NCBI GenBank assembly: GCA_948482865.1
Contig: CAOMHR010000030.1
Span: 1 to 13,206 of the forward strand
From: Christensenellaceae bacterium
GTDB taxonomy: Bacteria > Bacillota > Clostridia > Christensenellales > Borkfalkiaceae
Reading direction: 5' to 3'
DNA: 13,206 nucleotides
The notes beneath the pieces are model-generated. The model was not told the origin of the DNA and searched no databases. It was given only the letters and a program-made list of their open reading frames with translations. Shown in pieces: positions 1 to 6,154 of this stretch. The translations under genes were made by a program, and so were the position numbers. How positions within the stretch are numbered: the first letter of the stretch is position 1; the number at the start of each line of letters is the position of its first letter.

Positions 1-540
1 ACCACAAAGTTCGTTTTGTATCCTTTCAAGGGTAGAAGTTCTGCGGTGGATGAAGTTCGTCCACAGAAAGCAGAAGTTTTTGGGTGATACAGTTGCCCGT
101 ACCTTAGCTTGCGAATAGAGTGTAAGATATTTAGTTTTATGCAAAATTCGTGAGCCGTGATAGGCTTTTATTGTCATACAGTTATGCGACAATAAAATGA
201 GCAGCCGGAGTTATTCGAGATTCCTATGAGGATGCGAAAGTCGGATAGCGTTGATGGTCTATTTTGTGTTACAAATTTTTATATAATCAAGGTATCTTTT
301 GAGCTAAAAATAATCTTACAATCTCATAGAATGGCTAACCACCATAGAGCATTAATGTTGCTAAATACGGTTGAAGTCGGTGATTACGGAGAAAGTATCA
401 GCGGCTTTTTTGTGCCCTTTTTACGGTATCTTTCCCACTCTTTCTTGCGTGGATGAAGAGATAAAAACTAACAATTCGGAGGTAAACACAGTGATATTCA
501 AACCACCCTAATACGGCAAGCAAACGGAAAGCAACTTCGT
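1..540. other. Gene-poor leader of the mobilization region
   Basis: I see no confident gene here. One frame is open from the window edge to a TGA at about 85-87 and could be the last 28 codons of a gene lying to the left, but I do not recognise it. A 76-codon open frame at 226-456 has no good ribosome binding site and no recognisable motif. A GGAGG at 479-483 precedes a GTG at about 492 that opens only a six-codon frame, so it is an orphan site or a leader peptide. The stretch also holds the inverted repeat listed at 166-197. Position directly before an oriT-like hairpin and a relaxase suggests that it is the non-coding or eroded part of a mobilizable element. Confidence 0.4.
166..197. repeat. 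Inverted repeat, 10-bp perfect arms
   Basis: TTTTATTGTC at 166-175 is the exact reverse complement of GACAATAAAA at 188-197, with a 12-nt loop between them. The right arm is not followed by a T run, so it is not a typical terminator. It could be a recombinase or Rep binding site or a regulatory RNA hairpin in the mobile-element leader. The symmetry is seen directly; the role is unknown. Confidence 0.55.
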
Positions 541-562
541 AGGAAACAACTTATCGTCGAGC

Positions 563-586
563 ATAAGTGTAGCTCACTACACTTAT
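563..586 (+). other. oriT: Candidate oriT hairpin (MobV nick region)
   Basis: ATAAGTGTAG (563-572) and CTACACTTAT (577-586) are perfect 10-bp arms around the loop CTCA. The hairpin sits about 95 bp before a MobV relaxase gene, which is where MobV elements keep their origin of transfer. The core matches in size and geometry the nick-region hairpin of plasmid pMV158 as I recall it (AAGTATAGTGTG/TTATACTT): 8-bp core arms, 4-nt loop and about 13 of 20 identical positions. Family knowledge would place the nick in the loop or at the loop/right-arm junction. It is not followed by a T run, which argues against a terminator. Function is inferred from position and resemblance. Confidence 0.65.
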
Positions 587-680
587 TTCATAAGTTCCGT
601 TCGCTCTGCGAGGCTTTCGACCACAAGGCAAAACAAAGATTTTAAGGAGGATTTTAAGTATAAGTTATTTAGTATGTCAT

Positions 681-1670
681 ATGGAAAAATATAAACGGCA
701 AGACGTTTCGCCCGTTGAGAAAGAGAACGAAAGAGATGAGAACTATCAAGGCTCTAACCCTCAAATCGACAGCGAGAGAACGAACGGCAACTATCACTTG
801 ATATACCCACAGGGCAAGTACATAGATATGATAAACAAGCGGCTTGCCACTCTCACTTTGAAACGCAAGATACGCTCGGACGCTATTCTTATGAATTCGT
901 TTGTAATCGGATCGGACGGAGAGTTTTTCAAAGGTATGCGAGCTTGGGAACAACGAGCTTTCTTTGAAGATTGCGCGCGCTTCTTTATGGATAAGTACGG
1001 CTATAAAAATATGTTGTCTGCGGTAGTCCACGTGGACGAAACAACGCCGCATATGCACTTGAATTTCGTGCCTATCAATGACGGGCGGTTAAGCAGTAAA
1101 AGCCTATTCGACAGACAGAAACTTGCGGAACTTCAAACGGAGTTATGGGAACAAGTCGGAAAGAAATACGGCTTACAACGCGGCAAGGAAAACAGTCAGG
1201 CAACGCACATTACAGCCGCCGAACATAAAGCAAAAGTCATTGTACAATCGGCGGAGCAAAAGCGAGATGAGATTGACAAACAAACCGAGCAAAAGCAAGC
1301 CGAGCTTGACGGACTGACCCAAACGGTTGAAGCGGTAGCGCAAGCGACGGGCAAGCCGATACCCAAAAAGAAGAAACAAGCAGCGGACGAAATCACGGCA
1401 CTACGGGCAAGGAACACTCTACTCGAAGAAGAAATCAAGCGCGTAAATAGAGACCAAGCGGACGTATTTCAACAGTATATGAGAGAAAAGCGACGAGCGG
1501 ACGGTTACGAAAAGACCGTGCAGGAAGTTGCGGAAATCAAGGCGATACTGCCCGAAGGGTACGCCCAGCTATTGCAAGACGTACAAGACGAAAAAGCCGC
1601 CCGATACGAAAGAGAACGGCAACAAAATCTTGCCCGTATTCGCGGACGGAACAAAGACTATTATATGTAA
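681..1670 (+). CDS. MobV/Pre-family relaxase (mobilization protein)
   Basis: Probable 329-residue relaxase of the MobV (Pre/Mob) family, which nicks one DNA strand at oriT and starts conjugative transfer of elements that borrow another element's secretion apparatus. The clearest mark is the histidine-rich metal-binding motif HVDETTPHMH at residues 117-126, followed by NFVPI. The N-terminal block NERDENY...NPQID (residues 16-30) also fits the family. Residues about 180-320 are Lys/Glu/Gln-rich and likely coiled coil. By eye, Glu15 sits where pMV158 MobM has its catalytic His22; I recall other gut relaxases with a similar ENERD block. The start is uncertain: AAGGAGG at 644-650 is 30 nt upstream of this ATG, and an upstream ATG at 674 opens MSY and then hits a stop after six codons, although MSY is the usual MobV N-terminus. 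The gene may have lost a few 5' bases. Confidence 0.85.
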   Translation: MEKYKRQDVSPVEKENERDENYQGSNPQIDSERTNGNYHLIYPQGKYIDMINKRLATLTLKRKIRSDAILMNSFVIGSDGEFFKGMRAWEQRAFFEDCARFFMDKYGYKNMLSAVVHVDETTPHMHLNFVPINDGRLSSKSLFDRQKLAELQTELWEQVGKKYGLQRGKENSQATHITAAEHKAKVIVQSAEQKRDEIDKQTEQKQAELDGLTQTVEAVAQATGKPIPKKKKQAADEITALRARNTLLEEEIKRVNRDQADVFQQYMREKRRADGYEKTVQEVAEIKAILPEGYAQLLQDVQDEKAARYERERQQNLARIRGRNKDYYM

Positions 1671-1710
1671 CAACTGAATAAATCTTTAAGGAGGAAAACG
1701 CCAACAGTTA

Positions 1711-1902
1711 ATGTCAAGACGGAAAAAGAACACCACAGGGATACCCGAGTTTGAAATCGACTCCCTTGCAAGAGCATTACTGCCCGCCATACAAGCCTAC
1801 TTTGAAACCGAAGAAGGACAAAAAGAGTTTGCGGCGTGGCAAGCCGAAAGGCAACAACGACAATTGAATAAAAAATTTAATAAAGAAAAAGAATCCCGTT
1901 AA
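1711..1902 (+). CDS. Small conserved-type protein downstream of relaxase
   Basis: A 63-residue, highly charged protein with a basic start (MSRRKKN), a predicted helical centre (residues 13-45) and a Lys/Arg/Gln-rich tail. AAGGAGG at 1688-1694 precedes the ATG by 16 nt, longer than ideal, and it lies 40 nt after the relaxase stop on the same strand, so the two are probably co-transcribed. Small proteins of this look (an acidic SLARxLLPxIQxFxE segment, then basic) sit beside MobV relaxases in clostridial mobilizable elements, as I recall; no function is known to me. It could be an accessory DNA-binding or regulatory protein of mobilization. No signal peptide or membrane segment is visible. Confidence 0.65.
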   Translation: MSRRKKNTTGIPEFEIDSLARALLPAIQAYFETEEGQKEFAAWQAERQQRQLNKKFNKEKESR

Positions 1903-2007
1903 ATCGTATAGGGATAGCCGTTGAAATAGACGGGATAGAGAAATCGCCACAGTAGCGGTATATAAATAGGCGCTATATAAAAAATGTAAAAATATTGTGC
2001 AAAACAA

Positions 2008-2043
2008 AAAAGGCATGTAGAATTTAAATTCTACATGCCTTTT
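2008..2043. terminator. Bidirectional terminator, 36-bp perfect palindrome
   Basis: The sequence is a loop-less perfect palindrome with 18-bp arms centred between 2025 and 2026 (half-site AAAAGGCATGTAGAATTT). It lies where the + strand mobilization genes and the - strand peptide cluster converge. On the - strand the GC-containing stem is followed by TTTTTTGTTTT, a good rho-independent terminator tail for the peptide operon. On the + strand it is followed by TTTTATAATT, weaker but plausible. Confidence 0.85.
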
Positions 2044-2059
2044 ATAATTGTATGGAAAT

Positions 2060-2179
2060 TTACCAATCTGAACAATGACTATCGCATCCACAATAATCGC
2101 TACAGTCAAAACTACAACCGCTATCATAAGTGCAAAGTGTATCATCTAAACTCGTATTTGCTTGTATTAATATTTCCAT
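2060..2179 (-). CDS. Cys-rich RiPP precursor peptide 2
   Basis: A 39-residue peptide read on the - strand from ATG at 2179 to TAA at 2060-2062. It begins MEILIQAN and its second half is dense in Cys, Asp and Ser, with cysteines at residues 16, 22, 26, 30, 32 and 36 and a terminal Trp39. Asp lies at or within three residues of most cysteines (for example C16-T-Y-D, C22-S-F-D, C32-D, C36-S-D). The ATG follows the stop of the membrane-protein gene by 3 nt, and AAGAGG at the end of that gene supplies the ribosome binding site. The MEI[I/L]I start is shared with the peptide at 4134-4256, which flanks the same radical SAM gene. Inference: substrate of that enzyme, with a short leader (about residues 1-14) and a cross-linked core. 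It is too short for ordinary ORF thresholds. Confidence 0.8.
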   Translation of the reverse strand: MEILIQANTSLDDTLCTYDSGCSFDCSDYCGCDSHCSDW

Positions 2180-2182
2180 AAC

Positions 2183-2824
2183 TTACCTCTTATTAAGTTT
2201 ATCACCATCAACGAATCTTTCTTTAACTTCGGTTGAAGAATAGCTTGCTGTAATACTTTTAGTAAATGTTCCTAGCTTTCTATACCTTTTTCTCTTATAG
2301 ATATATGCTTCTTCTTGTTCATTTTGTAGAGCTTTATGCGTCAAATCTATTTCTCCACTTACTTCATATTTTATATGTTCTTGTCTTTCAGTATCATATT
2401 CTATAGTAAACCTAATTTGCGAAGAATTGTCTAAAATTTTTATTGGGATAACATATCCACTACCTGCCATAACTGTACCTAAATTATATTTTTTAGTAGT
2501 TGAAGTCGCTTTATCAGTATAGGTGACAATACATTTGTACATTTTGTATGCTTGATACGAGCGAACATAAAAATAATAATATCGATTTTCTACAAATTCT
2601 TTAATTTTAAAAGTATCCAAGTCAAAAAACCATCGATTATTTTTAAACTCAAGCTTTTCATCAATATCATCAAACTTATCATTCCAAATTGCTACAGTTG
2701 GAATAACTCTTTTTTCCCTTTTATCACAAAACGACTTGTATATTATTGTAATTACCGCACCAATAATTCCCGCAGCAAGCGTTAAGATTGCCACTATTAA
2801 TGTTATCAACAACCCTGTATCCAT
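2183..2824 (-). CDS. Single-pass membrane protein in peptide cluster, unknown function
   Basis: A 213-residue protein with one hydrophobic helix at residues 4-30 followed at once by a basic stretch (KSFCDKREKR), so the remaining 175 or so residues probably face the cytoplasm. The soluble part is rich in Tyr/Phe and beta-prone segments (about 75-155) and has a Lys/Arg/Tyr patch near 172-183. I recognise no protease, transporter or ABC motif. AAGGAG stands 6 nt before the ATG. The gene lies 23 nt after the radical SAM gene, and its last codons form the ribosome binding site of precursor peptide 2, so it belongs to the peptide operon. It could be an immunity protein, a scaffold for the maturase at the membrane, or a chaperone for peptide export; the sequence does not decide. 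Base composition is AT-rich like the maturase. Confidence 0.8.
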   Translation of the reverse strand: MDTGLLITLIVAILTLAAGIIGAVITIIYKSFCDKREKRVIPTVAIWNDKFDDIDEKLEFKNNRWFFDLDTFKIKEFVENRYYYFYVRSYQAYKMYKCIVTYTDKATSTTKKYNLGTVMAGSGYVIPIKILDNSSQIRFTIEYDTERQEHIKYEVSGEIDLTHKALQNEQEEAYIYKRKRYRKLGTFTKSITASYSSTEVKERFVDGDKLNKR

Positions 2825-2847
2825 TTTTAACTCCTTAGTATATTTAA

Positions 2848-4125
2848 CTAATCATTGATGAATCGATCAAAGAGTTTCTTTATATAGAACTCACTATAGA
2901 AACAAGATTCACCTTGTGGTAAATCAAACTTTTGAGCTGGACACCCTCCTAAACAAATAGGAAATATTTTGCATTTTTTACACATTTCCAATGGCTTATT
3001 TTCTAAAAACCTCATAAAAGTATCATTATAGTTTAGCCCATACTTTATGTCGCCAATAACTTTCTCCGCCTGTCCAACATGATGTTCACATTTGTATAAC
3101 TCCCCATTAGGTCCAATGACATGATTATTCAACTTAAATAATCCGCAAAAGGACTTGCGATATTTATAAATATTTGGTTCATAGGGTTTGCCAAGAAGTT
3201 CGCAAATATATTTATCGAAATCAATTCGTTTGTTATCAAATGCGTCTTGCGAAAAAAACTGGTCTCCGCCACATCCCATGTAATCTATAAGTTTTGCAAG
3301 GTATATAGATAGATTTTTTTTATTATCACATTGTTCTATAATCTTATTTGCTACAGCTTTTAAATCGTCAAAATTATTTTTGTCACAGTTTAGCCTAATA
3401 GAAATTTTTATAAAATTAGATGCTTCTTTGATATTCTTAAGGAGCGTATCAAATTGATTGGGTGTAGCGTGCTTTCGAGCACAATAAACATTTTTCGTTC
3501 CATCTACAGTGATTTGTACTCTCTTAAGATTACATTGTTCAGCTAAAGCTTTTACTTTATCTTTGGATAAGAGCACACCATTAGTTATCATACTTGAACT
3601 AAAACTAACTTCTTTCTCTCTAAGCTTCGGTATGATATAATTGCTAAATTTCAATATTTGATTGTAAGCGACTAAAGGCTCACCGCCAAACCAACCAACA
3701 TTGATAGTTTTTACTTCAGCATTAATGCGACTTAATATATAATCTGCAATTTCTATAATTTTCGCATCATTAACAATTGAATTGTTTCTGTAACCACTCT
3801 CAAAACAATAATCGCAATTTAAATTACACGCAAGAGTAGGGGCAATTACGTATGAAAGTGTATTTTGTGGGTTTGAGAGTATTGCTATTCTCTCGTTTAA
3901 AATGATTCTATTATATTCATTTAAATCAACTGGTTTTATAAAACCTTGATTCAAAAGCTGTTCAAAATATTCACACTTAATATTATCGTCAATTTCTTCA
4001 TTCAAAATCTGAGAATGTATTGCCTTTTCTAATTTACACAAAGCACCAGAATAGGAATTATATAGATAAACAAAATTAGCACTTTCTTTAAGTACTATAT
4101 TGTAAAATGAATAATTGAACCACAT
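2848..4125 (-). CDS. Radical SAM/SPASM peptide maturase
   Basis: A 425-residue radical SAM enzyme that very probably modifies the Cys-rich peptides encoded on either side. The [4Fe-4S]-SAM motif is CNLNCDYC (Cys100, 104, 107), followed by WFGGEP at 145-150 for SAM binding. The C-terminus carries a complete SPASM pattern for two further clusters: C327-x13-G-x4-C346, then C382-x2-C385-x5-C391-x3-C395, then C408. Residues 1-80 precede the barrel and have the YNSYSGAL...LLNQGFIKP pattern seen before the barrel in peptide maturases, possibly the peptide-recognition domain. The ATG is 8 nt after precursor peptide 1, whose end supplies a GGGAG, suggesting translational coupling. Such enzymes make thioether (sactipeptide or ranthipeptide) or C-C links. 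Related Cys-rich systems (Clo7bot and CLI_3235 types) come to mind, but I cannot assign a subfamily. Confidence 0.9.
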   Translation of the reverse strand: MWFNYSFYNIVLKESANFVYLYNSYSGALCKLEKAIHSQILNEEIDDNIKCEYFEQLLNQGFIKPVDLNEYNRIILNERIAILSNPQNTLSYVIAPTLACNLNCDYCFESGYRNNSIVNDAKIIEIADYILSRINAEVKTINVGWFGGEPLVAYNQILKFSNYIIPKLREKEVSFSSSMITNGVLLSKDKVKALAEQCNLKRVQITVDGTKNVYCARKHATPNQFDTLLKNIKEASNFIKISIRLNCDKNNFDDLKAVANKIIEQCDNKKNLSIYLAKLIDYMGCGGDQFFSQDAFDNKRIDFDKYICELLGKPYEPNIYKYRKSFCGLFKLNNHVIGPNGELYKCEHHVGQAEKVIGDIKYGLNYNDTFMRFLENKPLEMCKKCKIFPICLGGCPAQKFDLPQGESCFYSEFYIKKLFDRFIND

Positions 4126-4133
4126 TAAATATT

Positions 4134-4256
4134 CTATGCTCCCACTAAGCAGTCTTCACTAGAGCAACTATCGCCATCACAAGCTTGATGTCCACTACAA
4201 ATAAAATTGGCATCAGGAGAATTGAAATCACAAGTAGAAGAAATTATAATTTCCAT
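4134..4256 (-). CDS. Cys-rich RiPP precursor peptide 1
   Basis: A 40-residue peptide read on the - strand from ATG at 4256 to TAG at 4134-4136. It starts MEIIISSTC and has cysteines at residues 9, 20, 26, 31 and 36 among Ser, Asp and Gly (for example QACDGDSCSSEDC at 24-36), ending LVGA. A good AAGGAG stands 8 nt upstream of the ATG. It is the first gene after a strong - strand promoter and lies 8 nt before the maturase, the classic precursor position. It shares the MEI[I/L]I start and acidic Cys-rich C-terminal half with the peptide at 2060-2179, although the cysteine spacing differs. Inference: leader plus a core modified by the adjacent radical SAM enzyme. Cleavage site and bioactivity cannot be read from the sequence. 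Confidence 0.82.
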   Translation of the reverse strand: MEIIISSTCDFNSPDANFICSGHQACDGDSCSSEDCLVGA

Positions 4257-4287
4257 AAATAGAACTCCTTTATTTCAAATATAATAT

Positions 4288-4316
4288 ATTTTATCATAAA
4301 ATTACAAAATCGTCAA
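4288..4316 (-). promoter_or_regulatory. Promoter of the peptide cluster
   Basis: On the - strand, TTGACG (4311-4316) is separated by exactly 17 nt from TAAAAT (4288-4293), close to the sigma-70/SigA consensus. It lies 32 nt before the start codon of precursor peptide 1, giving a short leader that includes the AAGGAG site. It should drive all four - strand genes down to the palindrome at 2008-2043. No separate operator is evident. Confidence 0.8.
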
Positions 4317-4431
4317 TAGTTTCTGAAAATTCCCTTTTAAAGATTTACATTTAACATACTAATAATCAATGCAAAACAATTTTTAATAAGAATGACTTTG
4401 TTCGGATAATTAACAGTCGGGTCACCACTTG

Positions 4432-4484
4432 AAACCTAAATCGAACCACTATTAAGTTAGTGGAAAGCGGTTTAGGTTTTTTGT
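4432..4484 (+). terminator. Rho-independent terminator (+ strand)
   Basis: A long hairpin pairs AAACCTAAATCG (4432-4443) with CGGTTTAGGTTT (one G-T pair), and inside it CCACTA pairs with TAGTGG. It ends in a TTTTTT run on the + strand. No + strand gene lies directly upstream in the window (the nearest is at 1711-1902), so it may end an antisense transcript, or be left over from an element end inserted here. Confidence 0.65.
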
Positions 4485-4503
4485 TTACTCTTTTTTGTAT
4501 TTA

Positions 4504-4527
4504 ATGCCATAATATATGCCATAATAT
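4504..4527. repeat. Two tandem 12-bp direct repeats
   Basis: ATGCCATAATAT occurs twice back to back (4504-4515 and 4516-4527), ending 21 bp before the small + strand gene. Each copy contains CATAAT, which could serve as a -10 element, so this may be a promoter duplication or an operator with two sites. The repeat is seen directly; its role is a guess. Confidence 0.55.
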
Positions 4528-4548
4528 ATACAATATATAGGAATTGAT

Positions 4549-4746
4549 ATGGAAATTCAAAAAGTTTTAACTGAAAAAGGCTTTACAGGTAAAATTATAT
4601 ACAATGCTAATTATTTTGAGTTGCCGCCATCTAATAGATACACCTTAAAAATTGAAAAAGACGGAAAGGTTTATATCGAAAGGTCTTATTTAACAGGGTC
4701 TGGCGCAGAAACACTTTTTTATAGATGGGTTGCAAAACAAAATTAA
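4549..4746 (+). CDS. Small hypothetical protein
   Basis: A 65-residue protein I do not recognise. It begins MEIQKVLTEKGF and has alternating polar and hydrophobic stretches (YTLKIEKDGKVYIERSY at about 31-47) that look like beta strands, then ends in a short helix (ETLFYRWVAKQN). There is no signal peptide, membrane helix or cysteine. The ribosome binding site is weak (AGGA 8 nt upstream). It is the only + strand gene between the peptide cluster and the host operon and has tandem repeats in its probable promoter. Downstream, another frame remains open to about 4820 and encodes a plausible-looking 25-residue segment, so the gene may be a shortened form of a longer ancestor. It may be real, or part of the mobile region. 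Confidence 0.45.
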   Translation: MEIQKVLTEKGFTGKIIYNANYFELPPSNRYTLKIEKDGKVYIERSYLTGSGAETLFYRWVAKQN

Positions 4747-4894
4747 TATCAAACGCAACGGCGATTTATGCCGCGAAGGGCTATTACCGGAATTGCGAAA
4801 TGTTATTAGGCTAATAAGTTAAAGTCAAACCTAAGCGCATTTCAAGAATGACAGTTTTATTGTATACCAAACTAAATAGTATTTCAGTTAAACC

Positions 4895-4926
4895 GAAAGC
4901 CGCAACTTTTGAAAGTTGCGGCTTTC
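4895..4926. terminator. Bidirectional terminator
   Basis: GAAAGCCGCAACTTT (4895-4909) and AAAGTTGCGGCTTTC (4912-4926) are perfect 15-bp arms around a 2-nt centre. The stem is GC-rich, and weak T-rich tails follow on both sides (TATAATAAATTTTT on +, GGTTTAACTG on -). It sits 25 bp after the stop of the SGNH esterase gene and so ends the - strand operon, and can also end the small + strand gene. Confidence 0.8.
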
Positions 4927-4951
4927 TATAATAAATTTTTATTTCTGAATA

Positions 4952-6148
4952 TCAGACAATTTGTTCTAAACCGAATGAAGAAGTAATTGCGTCGGCAACG
5001 GTTTTGGCATTGGCAATCTGGGTTGCCGCGCCCGCGTGGTTGTCGGCTCCGTCTTTCGTTTCGTCAATAGCGACAAGCCTTATACTGTTCTTGAATTCAA
5101 GTGTACCGACCGCTTCGTTTGCAAGCGCGCCGCTGCCGCTTCTTATACTGTTACAGGTCCACACAACCTTTGCATTCGGATACAGATTATGAATACGCGT
5201 AAGCAAATCTTTAACTGCATTCTTAAACTGTGTTTCGGCGGTTATCCGTGCGTTGCCCGAAAGCGGGCTTATGTGCGAATTCCAATCGTTGCCGCCTATG
5301 TTTACTATTACCGCGTCGGGAATCCAGTTTGAATGGTTCCATTCCCCCGTAGCATTAACGGATTTGGTGCTGCCGTTATTATTGTATTCCGCAATCAGCC
5401 CCGTGGCGTTGTAAGCGGCAGACAGATTTTCCACGCCGCGATAGCCCCACAAAAGCCCCATACCGCTGTTGGATACAAACTGCGTTTCCGCGCCGAAGCG
5501 TTTTGCGGCAAGATAACCGAAACCGTTTAACGACGACGAATTTGCAGTCGTCCACTCTTCGCCCGCGCTACCCAAGCAACCGTGACCAGAAATACCCGAG
5601 CCGCCTAAAATCTGAAATTTTAAACCCGTATGCTTTCCGGGCGCTTTAAATTCGCCGTCCGTTTCGATTTTTTTGACCGAAGTAAGCGAATTTTCGGGTT
5701 CGCTTCTCTTCAAGACCGTTACGGTGTGTGTACCGTCTGACAAGTTTTCCGCAACGGTCACCGTTTGCGTATTTTCCGTAAGCGAAAAACTTTTGCCTTC
5801 GGGCGCGGTTTCGTTATCTACGCTTGCAATAAAATAAGGGCGGTTTTTATCCGATTCCGTATTGGTCGCGTTAAATGTAACTTTAAGTTCCGTTCCCGTA
5901 AACTTTACCGTAAAACCGGTCGCCGTATAGTAGCAATACACTTGCCCTTCCGAATACTCCGTTCTGCCTATCCAGCGCACGAAATCTTCGTCTTTAAGTT
6001 TTTCCCCGTCAAGAAGCGAAACTTTTTCAGGCAGTGAAGGTTTGACAAGTAAAGGTACTGTATGCCACGGCTCTGAAAAGAATACGAGTAAACCGAGCGC
6101 GGCGATAACTACCGTCACAATCGAAATAATAATTTTTTTAATTTTCAT
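4952..6148 (-). CDS. Membrane-anchored SGNH/CE2-like esterase
   Basis: A 398-residue extracytoplasmic hydrolase. Residues 4-24 form a signal anchor; residues about 40-150 are beta-rich, matching the jelly-roll that precedes the hydrolase in carbohydrate esterase family 2; residues 175-398 are an SGNH domain. Visible blocks are LGGSGISGHG (181-190, probable nucleophile Ser184), NIGGNDWN (283-290, block III Gly/Asn), and DNH (369-371, probable catalytic His371). CE2 enzymes remove acetyl groups from polysaccharides, so a deacetylase of surface or dietary glycan is likely. Oddly, the usual GDS of block I is GGS. The ATG is only 6 nt past the stop of the alpha/beta hydrolase gene with no clear ribosome binding site, implying coupled translation. 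It is the last gene of a three-gene operon ending at the hairpin at 4895-4926. Confidence 0.8.
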   Translation of the reverse strand: MKIKKIIISIVTVVIAALGLLVFFSEPWHTVPLLVKPSLPEKVSLLDGEKLKDEDFVRWIGRTEYSEGQVYCYYTATGFTVKFTGTELKVTFNATNTESDKNRPYFIASVDNETAPEGKSFSLTENTQTVTVAENLSDGTHTVTVLKRSEPENSLTSVKKIETDGEFKAPGKHTGLKFQILGGSGISGHGCLGSAGEEWTTANSSSLNGFGYLAAKRFGAETQFVSNSGMGLLWGYRGVENLSAAYNATGLIAEYNNNGSTKSVNATGEWNHSNWIPDAVIVNIGGNDWNSHISPLSGNARITAETQFKNAVKDLLTRIHNLYPNAKVVWTCNSIRSGSGALANEAVGTLEFKNSIRLVAIDETKDGADNHAGAATQIANAKTVADAITSSFGLEQIV

Positions 6149-6154
6149 AACAGT

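Noticed and set aside
166..197. Possible CRISPR or phage array unit
   Set aside because: A single inverted repeat with no repeated spacer pattern; no array in the window.
1..200. Group II intron 3' end
   Set aside because: I looked for a domain V-like 34-nt hairpin and a GAGCCGTATGC-type motif; only a short partial match (GAGCCGTGATAGG) is present.
226..456. 76-codon open frame on the + strand
   Set aside because: No nearby ribosome binding site, odd composition and no recognisable motif; it lies in a gene-poor leader and is probably chance.
669..1058. 129-codon frame on the - strand over the relaxase
   Set aside because: Fully covered by the relaxase, which has a clear catalytic motif on the + strand; shadow frame.
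1777..2145. 122-codon hydrophobic frame on the - strand
   Set aside because: It runs across the palindromic terminator and overlaps both precursor peptide 2 and the small mobilization gene in other frames; its apparent membrane character comes from AT-rich codons.
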